Shown piece after piece: positions 1-7,850 of a DNA stretch of 64,000 nt; positions within the stretch are counted from its first letter, which is position 1, and every line of letters begins with the position of its first letter. Where the stretch lies: the NCBI RefSeq assembly GCF_041929235.1, contig NZ_JBHFNP010000067.1, positions 28,598 to 92,597 on the forward strand, read 5' to 3'. Position numbers and translations under genes: made by a program. The notes under the pieces were generated by a model, which had not been told where the DNA came from, did no database searches, and saw only the letters and a list, made by a program, of their open reading frames with translations. The stretch is from Microseira sp041929235 (GTDB lineage: Bacteria > Cyanobacteriota > Cyanobacteriia > Cyanobacteriales > Aerosakkonemataceae).

Positions 1-563
1 CAGCGAAATGCGATCGTTCCCACTCCGCATTTACTCGCCGCTGCAATATCGTAGGGAGTATCCGCAATCATCACAACTTGATGTGGTTCCAGATGCAACT
101 TTTCCAATGCGGCTGCCACAATATCGGGATCTGGCTTAGAATGTTCCGCATCGCTCGATGTTGTTGCTTCTGCGAGCAAATCGTCAACTTTTGCCGCTTT
201 TAATAACAGCGAAAGTTCTTCACTCGTCGCCGAAGTAGCAATAATCAGTTGCCAACCAGATTGCTGCATCTTCAATATCAGATCTCGCGCACCCGGTGCA
301 GCAGGAAGCGTCGGAGCGAATTTTTTGATAATCAGTTCTTTGCGCTTTTCGGAAATAGCTTTTCCGTCCCCTTCTTCTTTATCAAGTCCTGGTACCATTT
401 TTGGTATGACTTGATCGCCGCCCATCCCGATCAGCGGTCGAACTTTCTCGAAGGGTACGTCATAGCCATAAGTAGCAAACGCTTCCACCCAAGCTTGCGC
501 GTGTGCATCGTTGCTGATAACCAGCGTTCCATCTACATCTAAAATAACTGCTGACAATGCCAT
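1..563 (-). CDS. HAD-superfamily phosphatase, 3' end outside window
   Basis: This gene encodes a haloacid-dehalogenase-type phosphohydrolase of the beta-phosphoglucomutase/phosphonatase-like group; its substrate cannot be told. The ATG at 563 begins MALSAVILDVDGTL, giving motif I with the nucleophile and acid/base aspartates at D9 and D11. A helical cap follows, then a motif II serine in a TSAT run, a motif III lysine in KPDPD and a motif IV acidic pair in IADTPYD. About 187 codons are visible and the C-terminus lies left of the window, so it is cut by the window edge rather than broken. The reading frame is open throughout. Upstream (564-699) is an AT-rich gap to the divergent DUF2459 gene. 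Confidence 0.9.
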   Translation of the reverse strand, partial: MALSAVILDVDGTLVISNDAHAQAWVEAFATYGYDVPFEKVRPLIGMGGDQVIPKMVPGLDKEEGDGKAISEKRKELIIKKFAPTLPAAPGARDLILKMQQSGWQLIIATSATSEELSLLLKAAKVDDLLAEATTSSDAEHSKPDPDIVAAALEKLHLEPHQVVMIADTPYDIAAASKCGVGTIAFR

Positions 564-699
564 TGCCCTAGATCCGATTTTTGTTTGAAGTAATATCAAG
601 GTACAGGCATATTTTTATCAGTTCATCTAACAATAGTATGAGATTTGTGTAAAATTTTTGGGAGTTCTCATAACATTTTAAAATTGGGAGATTAAGTAG

Positions 700-1377
700 A
701 TGATAAAAATAAAATTTTATTATGTTTTTATCGTTCCTATTTTTATTTTTTCGTCGCTGTTGATTGGAGCTTTACTGCCTCAAAAATATAAGAGTTTGCC
801 AGCCAGTTGCGATGTGAAAATCTGCGTTATTAACTTTGGCTTCCATTCAGAAATTGTAGTGCCCGTCCAGAATACAATTTTTGACTGGCGGAAACATTTA
901 TCTTTGAATCAAATAGGTGCAGGTAAAAATGCCGATTACAATTACTTAGGTTTTGGCTGGGGAGAAAGAGAATTTTATATGAACCCGCCCAGGGAAATTG
1001 ATGCAAAAATTGCTGCGGGTATTAAAGCACTATTTCTTCCCAATCCCTCGGTTATCCGAGTGGAAGGTTACAAAAACCTGCCGCAAAATTTTGAAATAGA
1101 ATGTTTTGGCGTGAGTACAACGGGTTATTTAAAGTTAAATAAATTTATTAGAGATACTTTTATATTAAACTGGCAAGGAGAAAAAAATAGATTCCCCTAT
1201 GGCGTCCGTCAAAACGTTAGCTATTACGAGGCTAAAGGCACTTACTCAATCTTGAGAAATTGTAACTCTTGGACGGCAGAAGCTCTGAGAAAAGCTGATG
1301 TTAATACACCTGTGTGGGCAGGACTTTCTAAGGCAATTATGTTGCACTTGGATAACAGTTGCGATGGGGGGAAATAA
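700..1377 (+). CDS. DUF2459 family protein
   Basis: A 225-residue protein of the DUF2459 family, sometimes annotated as urease-associated although no urease genes are here. An N-terminal hydrophobic segment (about residues 8-27) looks like a signal or anchor. Family hallmarks follow: a HSEIVVPV segment near residue 50, then YLGFGWGEREFYMNPP at about 82-97, then an ALFLPNPSVIRVEG stretch. A late NCNSWTAEALRKAD segment resembles the Asn/Cys region of papain-like folds. The biochemical role is unknown. It is preceded by a GGGAG-like ribosome site and stands alone, divergent from the HAD gene. Confidence 0.8.
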   Translation: MIKIKFYYVFIVPIFIFSSLLIGALLPQKYKSLPASCDVKICVINFGFHSEIVVPVQNTIFDWRKHLSLNQIGAGKNADYNYLGFGWGEREFYMNPPREIDAKIAAGIKALFLPNPSVIRVEGYKNLPQNFEIECFGVSTTGYLKLNKFIRDTFILNWQGEKNRFPYGVRQNVSYYEAKGTYSILRNCNSWTAEALRKADVNTPVWAGLSKAIMLHLDNSCDGGK

Positions 1378-1469
1378 TACTGTTTACGCTCGGGGTGTAG
1401 GGGCACGACAAGATTAAATTATCGCCCAAGAGGAGAATCTAAAACATGCCGTGCCCCTACTCACTGAAG

Positions 1470-1502
1470 AGAAACCGGGTTTTTGTAAAAAACCCGGTTT
1501 CT
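1470..1502. repeat. Palindrome of the AGAAACCGGGTTTCT family
   Basis: An AGAAACCGGGTTTTT arm and its inverse flank a short spacer, so it can fold as a near-perfect hairpin. It lies just past the 3' end of the manganese catalase gene and may act as a terminator or mRNA end stabiliser. It is one of about ten sites of this family in the window. Confidence 0.85.
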
Positions 1503-1510
1503 GCAAGTTT

Positions 1511-2449
1511 CTAGCTGCCGGTAACGATGCGCTTAATTGCCACCAATGGGTTGTTATCGTTACCATTGGTGACATTGGTGTTGGTGCTGTTTCTGACTTG
1601 AGGCGTACCGTGCAAACGCGGATCGACTTGGGGTGGTACGGGTTCGGGACCTAGGGGTTGAGGATTTTCGATATATTCAAATTCACCTTTACCGTCCATC
1701 GATTTGCCTTGCGCCCAACGACCTTCGGCGCTGTCAGTTCCGTCAGAATGATTCCAGAACTGATAGGCAAATTCCCGCTTCTCCAATTCCAAGGGGAAGG
1801 AACTAGGAACCGGCGTATCTTCGAGTCCAGAATCTTTCAAATCTTCAATTGCGGCTAACCACTGATTTTGATGCATTGTATCGCGAGCAATCATGAAACT
1901 GAGCGTATCTTTTACCCCCGGATCGTCACTCATTTCATACATCCGCACCGCTTGCAAGCGTCCTTGTGTTTCGGCGTGGAGATTTGACCGGAAATCAGCC
2001 ATTAAATTACCGCTAGCAACGATAAAACGACCGTTCCAAGGATAACCAACGCTATCGGCAGCGGTTGCACCCAAACCAGAAACAATTGCATGTTGCGGGT
2101 TCATCGCCGCTGCCATAATTACATCCCGTGGACTTGTACCGCCCATTACTGCACCGACGACGGGATCTTTTGCACCATCTTCTTGCAGGTTGATCGGGGC
2201 TTTATCTAATAGGTGAGCGATCATTGTTGCTAGCATTTCGATGTGACCGATTTCTTCAGTCCCGACATCTAGCAGCATATCGCGATACTTAGCAGGACCG
2301 CGACAGTTCCAACCCTGAAATAGATACTGCATCATCACGGTCATTTCACCAAATGTACCGCCGATCAGTTCCTGAATTTTCTTCGCGTAGACTGCATCGG
2401 GTTTTTCTGGTGGTTTGAAATATTGCAGTTTTTTGGTGTGATAAAACAT
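1511..2449 (-). CDS. Manganese catalase (non-haem)
   Basis: A 312-residue dimanganese catalase that disproportionates hydrogen peroxide; the length is normal for the family. The four-helix ferritin-like core shows the expected metal ligands: E35 in the GTFGEMTVMMQYLFQG helix, E66 and H69 in TEEIGHIEML, and a second-half pair in the SNLHAETQGR and ARDTMHQNQW helices. The C-terminal tail (about 240-312) is the low-complexity extension typical of the family. The ATG at 2449 is the only convincing start. It is transcribed leftward, and its 3' end sits against a large palindrome. It fits the stress-related genes that follow to 10 kb. Confidence 0.95.
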   Translation of the reverse strand: MFYHTKKLQYFKPPEKPDAVYAKKIQELIGGTFGEMTVMMQYLFQGWNCRGPAKYRDMLLDVGTEEIGHIEMLATMIAHLLDKAPINLQEDGAKDPVVGAVMGGTSPRDVIMAAAMNPQHAIVSGLGATAADSVGYPWNGRFIVASGNLMADFRSNLHAETQGRLQAVRMYEMSDDPGVKDTLSFMIARDTMHQNQWLAAIEDLKDSGLEDTPVPSSFPLELEKREFAYQFWNHSDGTDSAEGRWAQGKSMDGKGEFEYIENPQPLGPEPVPPQVDPRLHGTPQVRNSTNTNVTNGNDNNPLVAIKRIVTGS

Positions 2450-2588
2450 GACAGCCTCTTTGAGTAACTTTTGCGTTTAGATAACGGGGGACTTTCCGAA
2501 ACACTCCTCTGGCAAATTCTGTCTTCGGGGTTCATATGTATCTAATACGAACCGCGAATATTGTTCAGGACTTACCCACGACGAGTCT

Positions 2589-2654
2589 AGAAACCGGGTT
2601 TCTATAAAAAATCGTCGGTGGGAAACTAGACATCTACGCAGAAACCCGGTTTCT
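2589..2654. repeat. Two half-sites of the CCGGGTTTCT palindrome family
   Basis: AGAAACCGGGTTTCT at 2589-2603 and AGAAACCCGGTTTCT at 2640-2654 are spaced 51 bases apart. That is the same spacing as in the tandem array at 11721-11942. Confidence 0.8.
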
Positions 2655-2776
2655 TTGCCTAAGACCTGTTGTTGTTTATTCTTACCTACCAGGAAACTAA
2701 TTAAATTAGTTTCGTTCATCAACCTTTAGGAATATAATTAAGATGCGTTCTTTGAAACAAAAATTGTTAGGCTCAA

Positions 2777-2807
2777 TCCACCCGGTTTCTTAAAGAAACC
2801 GGGTGGA
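2777..2807. repeat. Perfect 15-bp-stem hairpin, terminator-like
   Basis: TCCACCCGGTTTCTT and its exact inverse complement meet at one central base. The hairpin lies directly after the stop of the leftward methyltransferase gene, so it could end that transcript, although no T-run follows on that strand. Confidence 0.8.
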
Positions 2808-2827
2808 TGAATTCGGCTTTCCAAGTT

Positions 2828-3622
2828 TTACAAGCTCGTGATGATTTGAATTAGCTCATCGGATAGATTGGCGGTGGCTAATGACTGTTTTTGAAATAGT
2901 ACTCCAGCTAGAAGGTAGATGTTTCCAGAATAGAAAGCTTTCTTTTGTTCCCGTAGCTTGGCGATGGTGTTTCTAACTTTGGGTTCGGAACTGTAATAAC
3001 CAAATTCTAGCGGGGTGACTAAAAACTTGGAAACAGAGTAACCTTGTGCGATGGCATAATCAATTGTATCGACTGGATTAGAGTAACTAGAAACCAGCGA
3101 CATGACGTTGTCGTAACCTAACGAAAAAAGCTTTCTGGTAATTGTAGAACCGTCTGTCCCGCCGCGTAATAATGGCAGGTAAATATCGTCATCTACTGCT
3201 GGCAAATAGGGGGGGTTTGAGACAAGATACCTCGCGGCAGGTTTAGATGATGTGAAGAAACAGGTATTGTGAACTACATAGCGATCGGTTAGTGAGTATT
3301 CTGCGATTTTGCTATTGGCAATTTTACAAGCTGAACTATTGAGTTCGTATCCATGAATGCACCCTAAAAATTCCGTTCTCAGTAAGGAATGAATGACGGG
3401 AAGTCCATCGCCAGACCCAAATTCTATTACGGCTTCATTTTCCCAACAGTTTTGTAGAACGAATGTGTCTAAACATTGAGAGTAAAAATTAGATTCTTCT
3501 GGGCATATAAATATCTCTTTTCCAGAAGGACTGCGCTTGGCAATTTTACTGGGATATGGTGCATTTTTGGTAATTGAATACGGTGAATTGGATTGTTTTG
3601 TGAAGATAGATTGGTCGAACAT
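2828..3622 (-). CDS. Class I SAM-dependent methyltransferase with NPPY motif
   Basis: The gene encodes a predicted S-adenosylmethionine-dependent methyltransferase. Counting from the ATG at 3622 (MFDQSIFTK), motif I is EFGSGDG near residues 67-73. The acidic loop is GYELN, and the catalytic NPPY is near residues 136-139. NPPY is typical of enzymes that methylate amide or exocyclic amino nitrogens (HemK/PrmC, N6-adenine enzymes), so a glutamine, DNA/RNA or small-molecule target is possible. The frame is open a further 12 codons upstream, but that part reads through TAATTGGTAATC-type repeat, so I prefer the internal ATG. Specificity is not identified. Confidence 0.75.
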   Translation of the reverse strand: MFDQSIFTKQSNSPYSITKNAPYPSKIAKRSPSGKEIFICPEESNFYSQCLDTFVLQNCWENEAVIEFGSGDGLPVIHSLLRTEFLGCIHGYELNSSACKIANSKIAEYSLTDRYVVHNTCFFTSSKPAARYLVSNPPYLPAVDDDIYLPLLRGGTDGSTITRKLFSLGYDNVMSLVSSYSNPVDTIDYAIAQGYSVSKFLVTPLEFGYYSSEPKVRNTIAKLREQKKAFYSGNIYLLAGVLFQKQSLATANLSDELIQIITSL

Positions 3623-3659
3623 ATTAATGGTAATTGGTAATCGGTAAATTTTCAGCATT

Positions 3660-3862
3660 TGAAAGTTCGTAGTAAGGACTTTAGTCCTTGTTTATTAGAC
3701 TTTTGGGGACTAAAGTCCCTACTACAAACATTAGTTAGTGCAGTTGTGTCGTTGTTTATTAGACTTTTGGGGACTAAAGTCCCTACTACAAACATTAGTT
3801 AGTGCAGTTGTGTCGTTGTTTATTAGACTTTTGGGGACTAAAGTCCCTACTACAAACATTAG
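3660..3862. repeat. 64-bp tandem repeat with GGGACTAAAGTCCC palindrome
   Basis: TTTATTAGACTTTTGGGG recurs at 3691, 3755 and 3819, an exact 64-base period. Each unit contains the palindrome GGGACTAAAGTCCC followed by TACTACAAACATTAG. The unit ends in a sequence resembling the last codons of the neighbouring gene (TTAGTTAGTGCAGTT against TTAGTTAGCGAAGTT), so the array seems to have grown by copying that junction. The same ACTAAAGTCC core recurs at 29249-29266 and 29605-29630. Confidence 0.9.
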
Positions 3863-4951
3863 TTAGCGAAGTTCTGCTTGGCGGAGCGATCGGACGACGG
3901 CGTCACCGGCGCGATCGCCCATAAATTTCTCTTGGTCGTACCCCAACACAATTTGCCATGCGTCGTTAGGATACATATCTACCAACGGTAATGCAACATC
4001 GTCGATCATCCAGCGTCCGTGGCGTGAGTCTTCTCTAATGTGCAGTTCCCAATATCCCATCGCTGCTTCTGATAATCCCAAGCGTTGCGCTGCGGCGAGA
4101 TAATTTTTATAGATGGCGGGTCCTACTACTTCAAAATACGCCAGTCCGCCGTTGTAACGCAGGAAATAACGCTTGCATTCTGTTAATAGAAAGTTGTGGT
4201 TAATGCTTGCTAATACTTCCCAGGGTACGATGTCAAAATATCCTTCTGGTTCGGTATTGAGTCCTAATTCGGCAAGCATTTTGGCAAAAAAAGTAGAGTG
4301 TTTGCGATTTAATTTGCCGCTGCCGTACTCTTCTAATAATACCCGCACTAAAGTACATTGTACTTCGTTGGCAGCGCCTCCCAAAATGCGGGAAAGACGA
4401 CTTGCTTCAACTAACCCGTCGAAGGATGCGATCGCCAGTAAATGTTGATACCCCGCTTCGCTGATTTCTTCACGGATATATCGGCTATTTTCATTCAACG
4501 GCGGATCGACATCATATGCGGCGCGTTCGATCAATGCTTGCTTGACATCGAGTTGCTTTAGTGCTTCTACGTCTATTTGTGCCAGTTCCCACTTTTGCCA
4601 GAAATACTCGATGCGATCGCGCACTATCCGCAAGTAACCAGACCTTTCGTTAGTATAGTTTCGCAGATCGTCGTACCAAAACAGTTTTAGTCGGTTTATG
4701 CGATAAAGTACCCGCTGCAAAAAACGATGTGCTGCTTCGCTTTCTCCGGGTGCTTCTTGATAAGCAATTTGGATGGCGCTGTCGAGTATTCTGGCAAAAT
4801 TCTCTGCTATTTCTGGCTGAATTTCCAGCTTTGTATCTAAATCTTCCAATTCCAGCAGCGTTACAAATTGCTGCTCAGCTTCATGATAATCAACCGCTTG
4901 GAGTTGTTCGTTCCAGCTAATCGGCGGCATCTCAACTACGTTGCTTTGCAT
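3863..4951 (-). CDS. Iron-containing redox enzyme family protein (haem-oxygenase-like diiron fold)
   Basis: A 362-residue protein that I assign to the 'iron-containing redox enzyme' (haem-oxygenase-like, HDO) group, whose characterised members are diiron oxidases or oxygenases acting on small metabolites. The C-terminal two thirds carry the ligand pattern: glutamate and histidine in VRVLLEEYGSGKLNRKHSTF, then E and H in YWELHIREDSRHGRWMIDDV, with the closing ligand helix around VALPLVDMYP. The N-terminal 130 residues are helical and less conserved. The substrate is unknown. It sits in the stress block between the methyltransferase and a cupin. The ATG at 4951 has an AAGGAAGA ribosome site. 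Its stop codon lies at the edge of the 64-bp tandem repeat. Confidence 0.75.
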   Translation of the reverse strand: MQSNVVEMPPISWNEQLQAVDYHEAEQQFVTLLELEDLDTKLEIQPEIAENFARILDSAIQIAYQEAPGESEAAHRFLQRVLYRINRLKLFWYDDLRNYTNERSGYLRIVRDRIEYFWQKWELAQIDVEALKQLDVKQALIERAAYDVDPPLNENSRYIREEISEAGYQHLLAIASFDGLVEASRLSRILGGAANEVQCTLVRVLLEEYGSGKLNRKHSTFFAKMLAELGLNTEPEGYFDIVPWEVLASINHNFLLTECKRYFLRYNGGLAYFEVVGPAIYKNYLAAAQRLGLSEAAMGYWELHIREDSRHGRWMIDDVALPLVDMYPNDAWQIVLGYDQEKFMGDRAGDAVVRSLRQAELR

Positions 4952-5115
4952 TTAATCTTCCTTTTTCGTCCAACTAATGTTGGTTCCCTGTCTTCACACT
5001 TATTTACAATAAACTTTCATTGGCGGTTACCGTATCTTTCTTTAGTAACCATTTTGTAATTATTTTTACTAAATTTTTGGCTTAAATATATGACTTAAGG
5101 ATGAGGCAGATATGA

Positions 5116-5148
5116 AGAAACCCGGTTTCTTAGAGAAACCGGGTTTCT
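5116..5148. repeat. Perfect AGAAACCCGGTTTCT/AGAAACCGGGTTTCT hairpin
   Basis: The two 15-base arms are separated by three bases, immediately 3' of the leftward cupin gene. The position suits a transcript end for that gene. Confidence 0.85.
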
Positions 5149-5151
5149 GTA

Positions 5152-5490
5152 TTACTCATCGCGCCCGTGAACTTGGGCGGGGGGAGAAGTTGCTTCAACG
5201 GCGGTAAATGGTTCGAGAATTTTGTAAGTATGGGATGCACCTTTAGGCACAACCCAAGATGAACCGGGTTCAAGCAAAACCATTTGATTTTCGATATGTA
5301 ATTCAGCGCGACCTTGAATTACATAACCGACGGTTTCATACTCGCGCTGAGTCGGTGGTTTGTCTTCACCGGGTTGCTCATCTTCCCAAAGGCGCATCGA
5401 CAAGCTTTTTCCCGATGCGAGATATTTTTGCCCCATTTCCCCTTTTGGAGAATAGGCAGAATCAACTTTTTTAACGCTGGTATCGGGCAT
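5152..5490 (-). CDS. Small cupin-domain protein
   Basis: A 112-residue single-domain cupin. The conserved barrel is visible from about residue 45 to 105: YETVGYVIQGRAELHIE (cupin motif 1), then LEPGSSWVVPKGASHTYKI (motif 2, with the PxxxxH histidine). Motif 1 lacks the usual HxH pair, so only a subset of the metal ligands is present. Function cannot be assigned beyond a small-molecule or sensor fold. It is followed by the CCGG palindrome and preceded by a short-repeat gap before the next leftward gene. Confidence 0.85.
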   Translation of the reverse strand: MPDTSVKKVDSAYSPKGEMGQKYLASGKSLSMRLWEDEQPGEDKPPTQREYETVGYVIQGRAELHIENQMVLLEPGSSWVVPKGASHTYKILEPFTAVEATSPPAQVHGRDE

Positions 5491-5583
5491 AAATTTCGCC
5501 TTGGTAATTGGTAATTGGTAATTGCTAATTGCTAATAGTTAAGAGTCTAGGAGCGTTGTCGAATGTTAACTATTAGCAATTAG

Positions 5584-5796
5584 CTAAGCTGCATTGTTGT
5601 AATTGACATCTACCCAGCAGCGGGGGAGTTCTTCACCGGAAGGAAAAATCAAATTATGCTTGGAATAACCTTCTGGATCTTGTTCTTCTTGCCCTTCTTG
5701 AGTTTGTCCGGGGACTTTCTCTTTAGATGGGTTTATCAGTGTTTGAACATCAAGGATTTCCACTAAATTGCCAGATTCTTTGTTTTTGAGTAACAT
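5584..5796 (-). CDS. Small conserved-looking hypothetical protein
   Basis: I do not recognise a family. The start is chosen at the ATG at 5796 because AGGAGG lies a few bases upstream; the longer frame to 5835 reads through TACCCATTACC repeat. This gives a 70-residue acidic, hydrophilic protein beginning MLLKNKESGNLVEILDVQTL, with a Gln/Glu-rich centre and a PSGEELPRCWVDVNYNNAA end. There is no membrane segment. It lies between the cupin and the zinc dehydrogenase on the same strand and so may share their stress regulation. Confidence 0.65.
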   Translation of the reverse strand: MLLKNKESGNLVEILDVQTLINPSKEKVPGQTQEGQEEQDPEGYSKHNLIFPSGEELPRCWVDVNYNNAA

Positions 5797-5885
5797 AAAA
5801 CCTCCTGGGTAATGGGTAATAGCGTTCCCAGGCAAGATCCGTGGGAACGAGGGTCAATTAGCTATTAGCAATTAGCTATTAGCTA

Positions 5886-7055
5886 TTATGGTTTCAACAC
5901 AACTTTGATGCAGTTATCTTTTTTGTGTTTGAAAATTTCGTATCCGTGGGGCGCTTCGTCTAATTTCAGGCGATGGGTAATCACAAAAGATGGGTCAATT
6001 TCACCGTTTTGAATCCGTTCCAACAAAGGTTTCAAATATCTGTGGACGTGGGTTTGTCCCATTTTGAAAGTTAACCCTTTGTTGAAGGCTGCGCCCATGG
6101 GAATTTTGTCTAAAAAGCCGCCGTAAACGCCTGGTATCGAGACATTTCCGCCTTTACGACAGGTGAGTATTACTTGACGCAAAGCGGTAGGTCGATCGGT
6201 TTCTAAACGTACCGCTTGCTTGACTCGGTCGTAAAGGTAATCGATATTTGTACCGTGGGCTTCCATGCCTACGGCGTCGATACAAGCGTCGGGACCTCTG
6301 CCGCCGGTCATTTCTTTTAAGGCTTCACCCGGATCGATTTCTTCGTAATTAATTACTTCGGCTTTGCATTGTTCTTTTGCCATTTGTAGGCGTTCGGGAA
6401 TGCGGTCGATGGCTATGACTCTTTGGGCCCCGAACATATAGGCACTTTTAATAGCAAATTGTCCTACAGGACCGCATCCCCAAACGGCTACGGTATCCCC
6501 TGGTTTAATGTTGCAATTTTCTGCTGCCATGTAGCCGGTGGGAAAGATATCGGTGAGGAATAATACTTGCTCGTCGGTTAAACCATCGGGTATTTTGAGG
6601 CAGCCAACATCGGCAAAGGGGACTCTGGCATATTCTGCTTGTCCGCCTGCATAACCGCCGAATAAATGCGAGTAACCAAATAATCCCGCTGGGGAATGAC
6701 CCATTTGTTTTTCTGCCATCCAAGCGTTGGGGTTGCTGTTATCGCAGAGCGACCACAAATCCCGGTTGCAGAAAAAGCAATTGCCGCAGGAAATTGTGAA
6801 GGGAACGACGACGCGATCGCCGATTTTTAAATTCTTCACTTGCGACCCAAGTTCGACCACCTCTCCCATAAATTCGTGACCCAAAATATCCCCTTTCTGC
6901 ATCGTTGGGATAAACCCATCGTAGATATGCAAATCCGAGCCGCAAATCGCAGTTGAGGTAATTTTGATCATCGCATCGCGGGGATTTAATATTTTCGGGT
7001 CGGGAACCGTCTCGACGCGCACGTCGTTCGCACCATGCCAGCAAACAGCTTTCAT
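5886..7055 (-). CDS. Zinc-dependent alcohol dehydrogenase, formaldehyde-dehydrogenase-like
   Basis: A 389-residue medium-chain dehydrogenase/reductase that oxidises an alcohol or aldehyde adduct with NAD(P). Catalytic zinc ligands are C38 (TAICGSDLH) and the H60/E61 pair in ILGHEFMGE. The structural zinc lobe C90, C93, C96 and C104 is intact. The Rossmann motif VAVWGCGPVG is near residues 188-197. The inserted segment around residues 255-290, before ILTCRKGGN, is typical of the glutathione-independent formaldehyde-dehydrogenase-like subgroup. The real substrate is unknown. It starts at ATG 7055 with an AAAGGAAAAG ribosome site and lies 24 bases after the phosphoribosyltransferase gene, so the two are probably co-transcribed. 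Confidence 0.92.
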   Translation of the reverse strand: MKAVCWHGANDVRVETVPDPKILNPRDAMIKITSTAICGSDLHIYDGFIPTMQKGDILGHEFMGEVVELGSQVKNLKIGDRVVVPFTISCGNCFFCNRDLWSLCDNSNPNAWMAEKQMGHSPAGLFGYSHLFGGYAGGQAEYARVPFADVGCLKIPDGLTDEQVLFLTDIFPTGYMAAENCNIKPGDTVAVWGCGPVGQFAIKSAYMFGAQRVIAIDRIPERLQMAKEQCKAEVINYEEIDPGEALKEMTGGRGPDACIDAVGMEAHGTNIDYLYDRVKQAVRLETDRPTALRQVILTCRKGGNVSIPGVYGGFLDKIPMGAAFNKGLTFKMGQTHVHRYLKPLLERIQNGEIDPSFVITHRLKLDEAPHGYEIFKHKKDNCIKVVLKP

Positions 7056-7079
7056 TTTGTTTCTTTTCCTTTATTTGAA

Positions 7080-7733
7080 TCACGCTGCGAGTTGACTTTG
7101 GTTAGCTAACTCAAGTATTTGTTGCACTTGTTGGTCTGCGATCGCCGGGAATTTATAGTACCAAGCGCTTAGTGCATATAAACGTTCTGGTGTCAATAGG
7201 CAAAAGATTTCGTCTACTTCGGGTCGCAATTGAGCGTAAGTTTTAGCGGGGGCGACGGGGACGGCGATGACGATCTTCTTAGCTTCCTGCTGTCGCAGTG
7301 CCAAAATCGCTGCGCGCATGGTAGCCCCGGTGGCGATGCCGTCATCGACGAGAATGACTGTACTGTCGTAAACGTCGAGCGATCGCTGATTACCCCGGTA
7401 GATCAACTCGCGGCGTTGCAATTCCCAGCGTTCTCTGTACGCCACGCGCTCAACGATCCCACATCGGATGCGATGGGCGGCGACGACTTCAAAGTTGATG
7501 ACGCGGAACCCGCCGCTGGCGATCGCACCCATCGCCAAGTCCTCGCAACCGGGAACCCCCAATTTTTGCACCAGAAACACATCCAAGGGCGCATTCAGCG
7601 CTTTTGCGACTTCATAGGCGACTGGAACTCCACCGCGAGGTAATGCCAGCACCAAAACATCCCGACGATTGGCATAAGCAGATAACTGGTTTGCCAACAT
7701 TTGCCCCGCTGCGGTTCGATCTTTAAATTGCAT
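7080..7733 (-). CDS. Phosphoribosyltransferase family protein
   Basis: A type I phosphoribosyltransferase-fold protein of about 217 residues. The PRPP loop VILVDDGIATGATMRAA is clear, and an ALPRGGVPVAYEVA segment forms the N-terminal part of the fold. Such stand-alone proteins are common in stress loci, and the accepted base is not known. I use the ATG at 7733 (MQFKDRTAAGQML), where homology begins, instead of the upstream start at 7763, whose extra MNCFFHLQLI looks non-coding. It is upstream of, and likely co-transcribed with, the zinc dehydrogenase. Confidence 0.88.
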   Translation of the reverse strand: MQFKDRTAAGQMLANQLSAYANRRDVLVLALPRGGVPVAYEVAKALNAPLDVFLVQKLGVPGCEDLAMGAIASGGFRVINFEVVAAHRIRCGIVERVAYRERWELQRRELIYRGNQRSLDVYDSTVILVDDGIATGATMRAAILALRQQEAKKIVIAVPVAPAKTYAQLRPEVDEIFCLLTPERLYALSAWYYKFPAIADQQVQQILELANQSQLAA

Positions 7734-7850
7734 TATTAATTGCAGATGAAAAAAACAGTTCAATTTTAAATTTAAGCTGGCACAGAGATTAAAATCTTCA
7801 ATTTTTTGTCTGCGAGCTTAAGTTTTCACCTGCAATCTTTAAGCAATTGT

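Larger units (their letters stand above)
2450..2827. other. Repeat-rich gap without a convincing gene
   Basis: The gap holds two separated AGAAACC(C/G)GGTTTCT half-sites (2589-2603 and 2640-2654) and a perfect hairpin at 2777-2807. An 81-codon open frame across the half-sites encodes the repeat-derived peptide (KETGFLRR, IETRFLDS), so I do not treat it as a gene. Confidence 0.75.

Noticed and set aside
249..542. 97-codon open frame on the plus strand
   Set aside because: It is antisense to the HAD phosphatase, whose motifs are clear on the minus strand.
2477..2722. 81-codon open frame on the minus strand
   Set aside because: It translates CCGG palindrome half-sites and has no family-like features.
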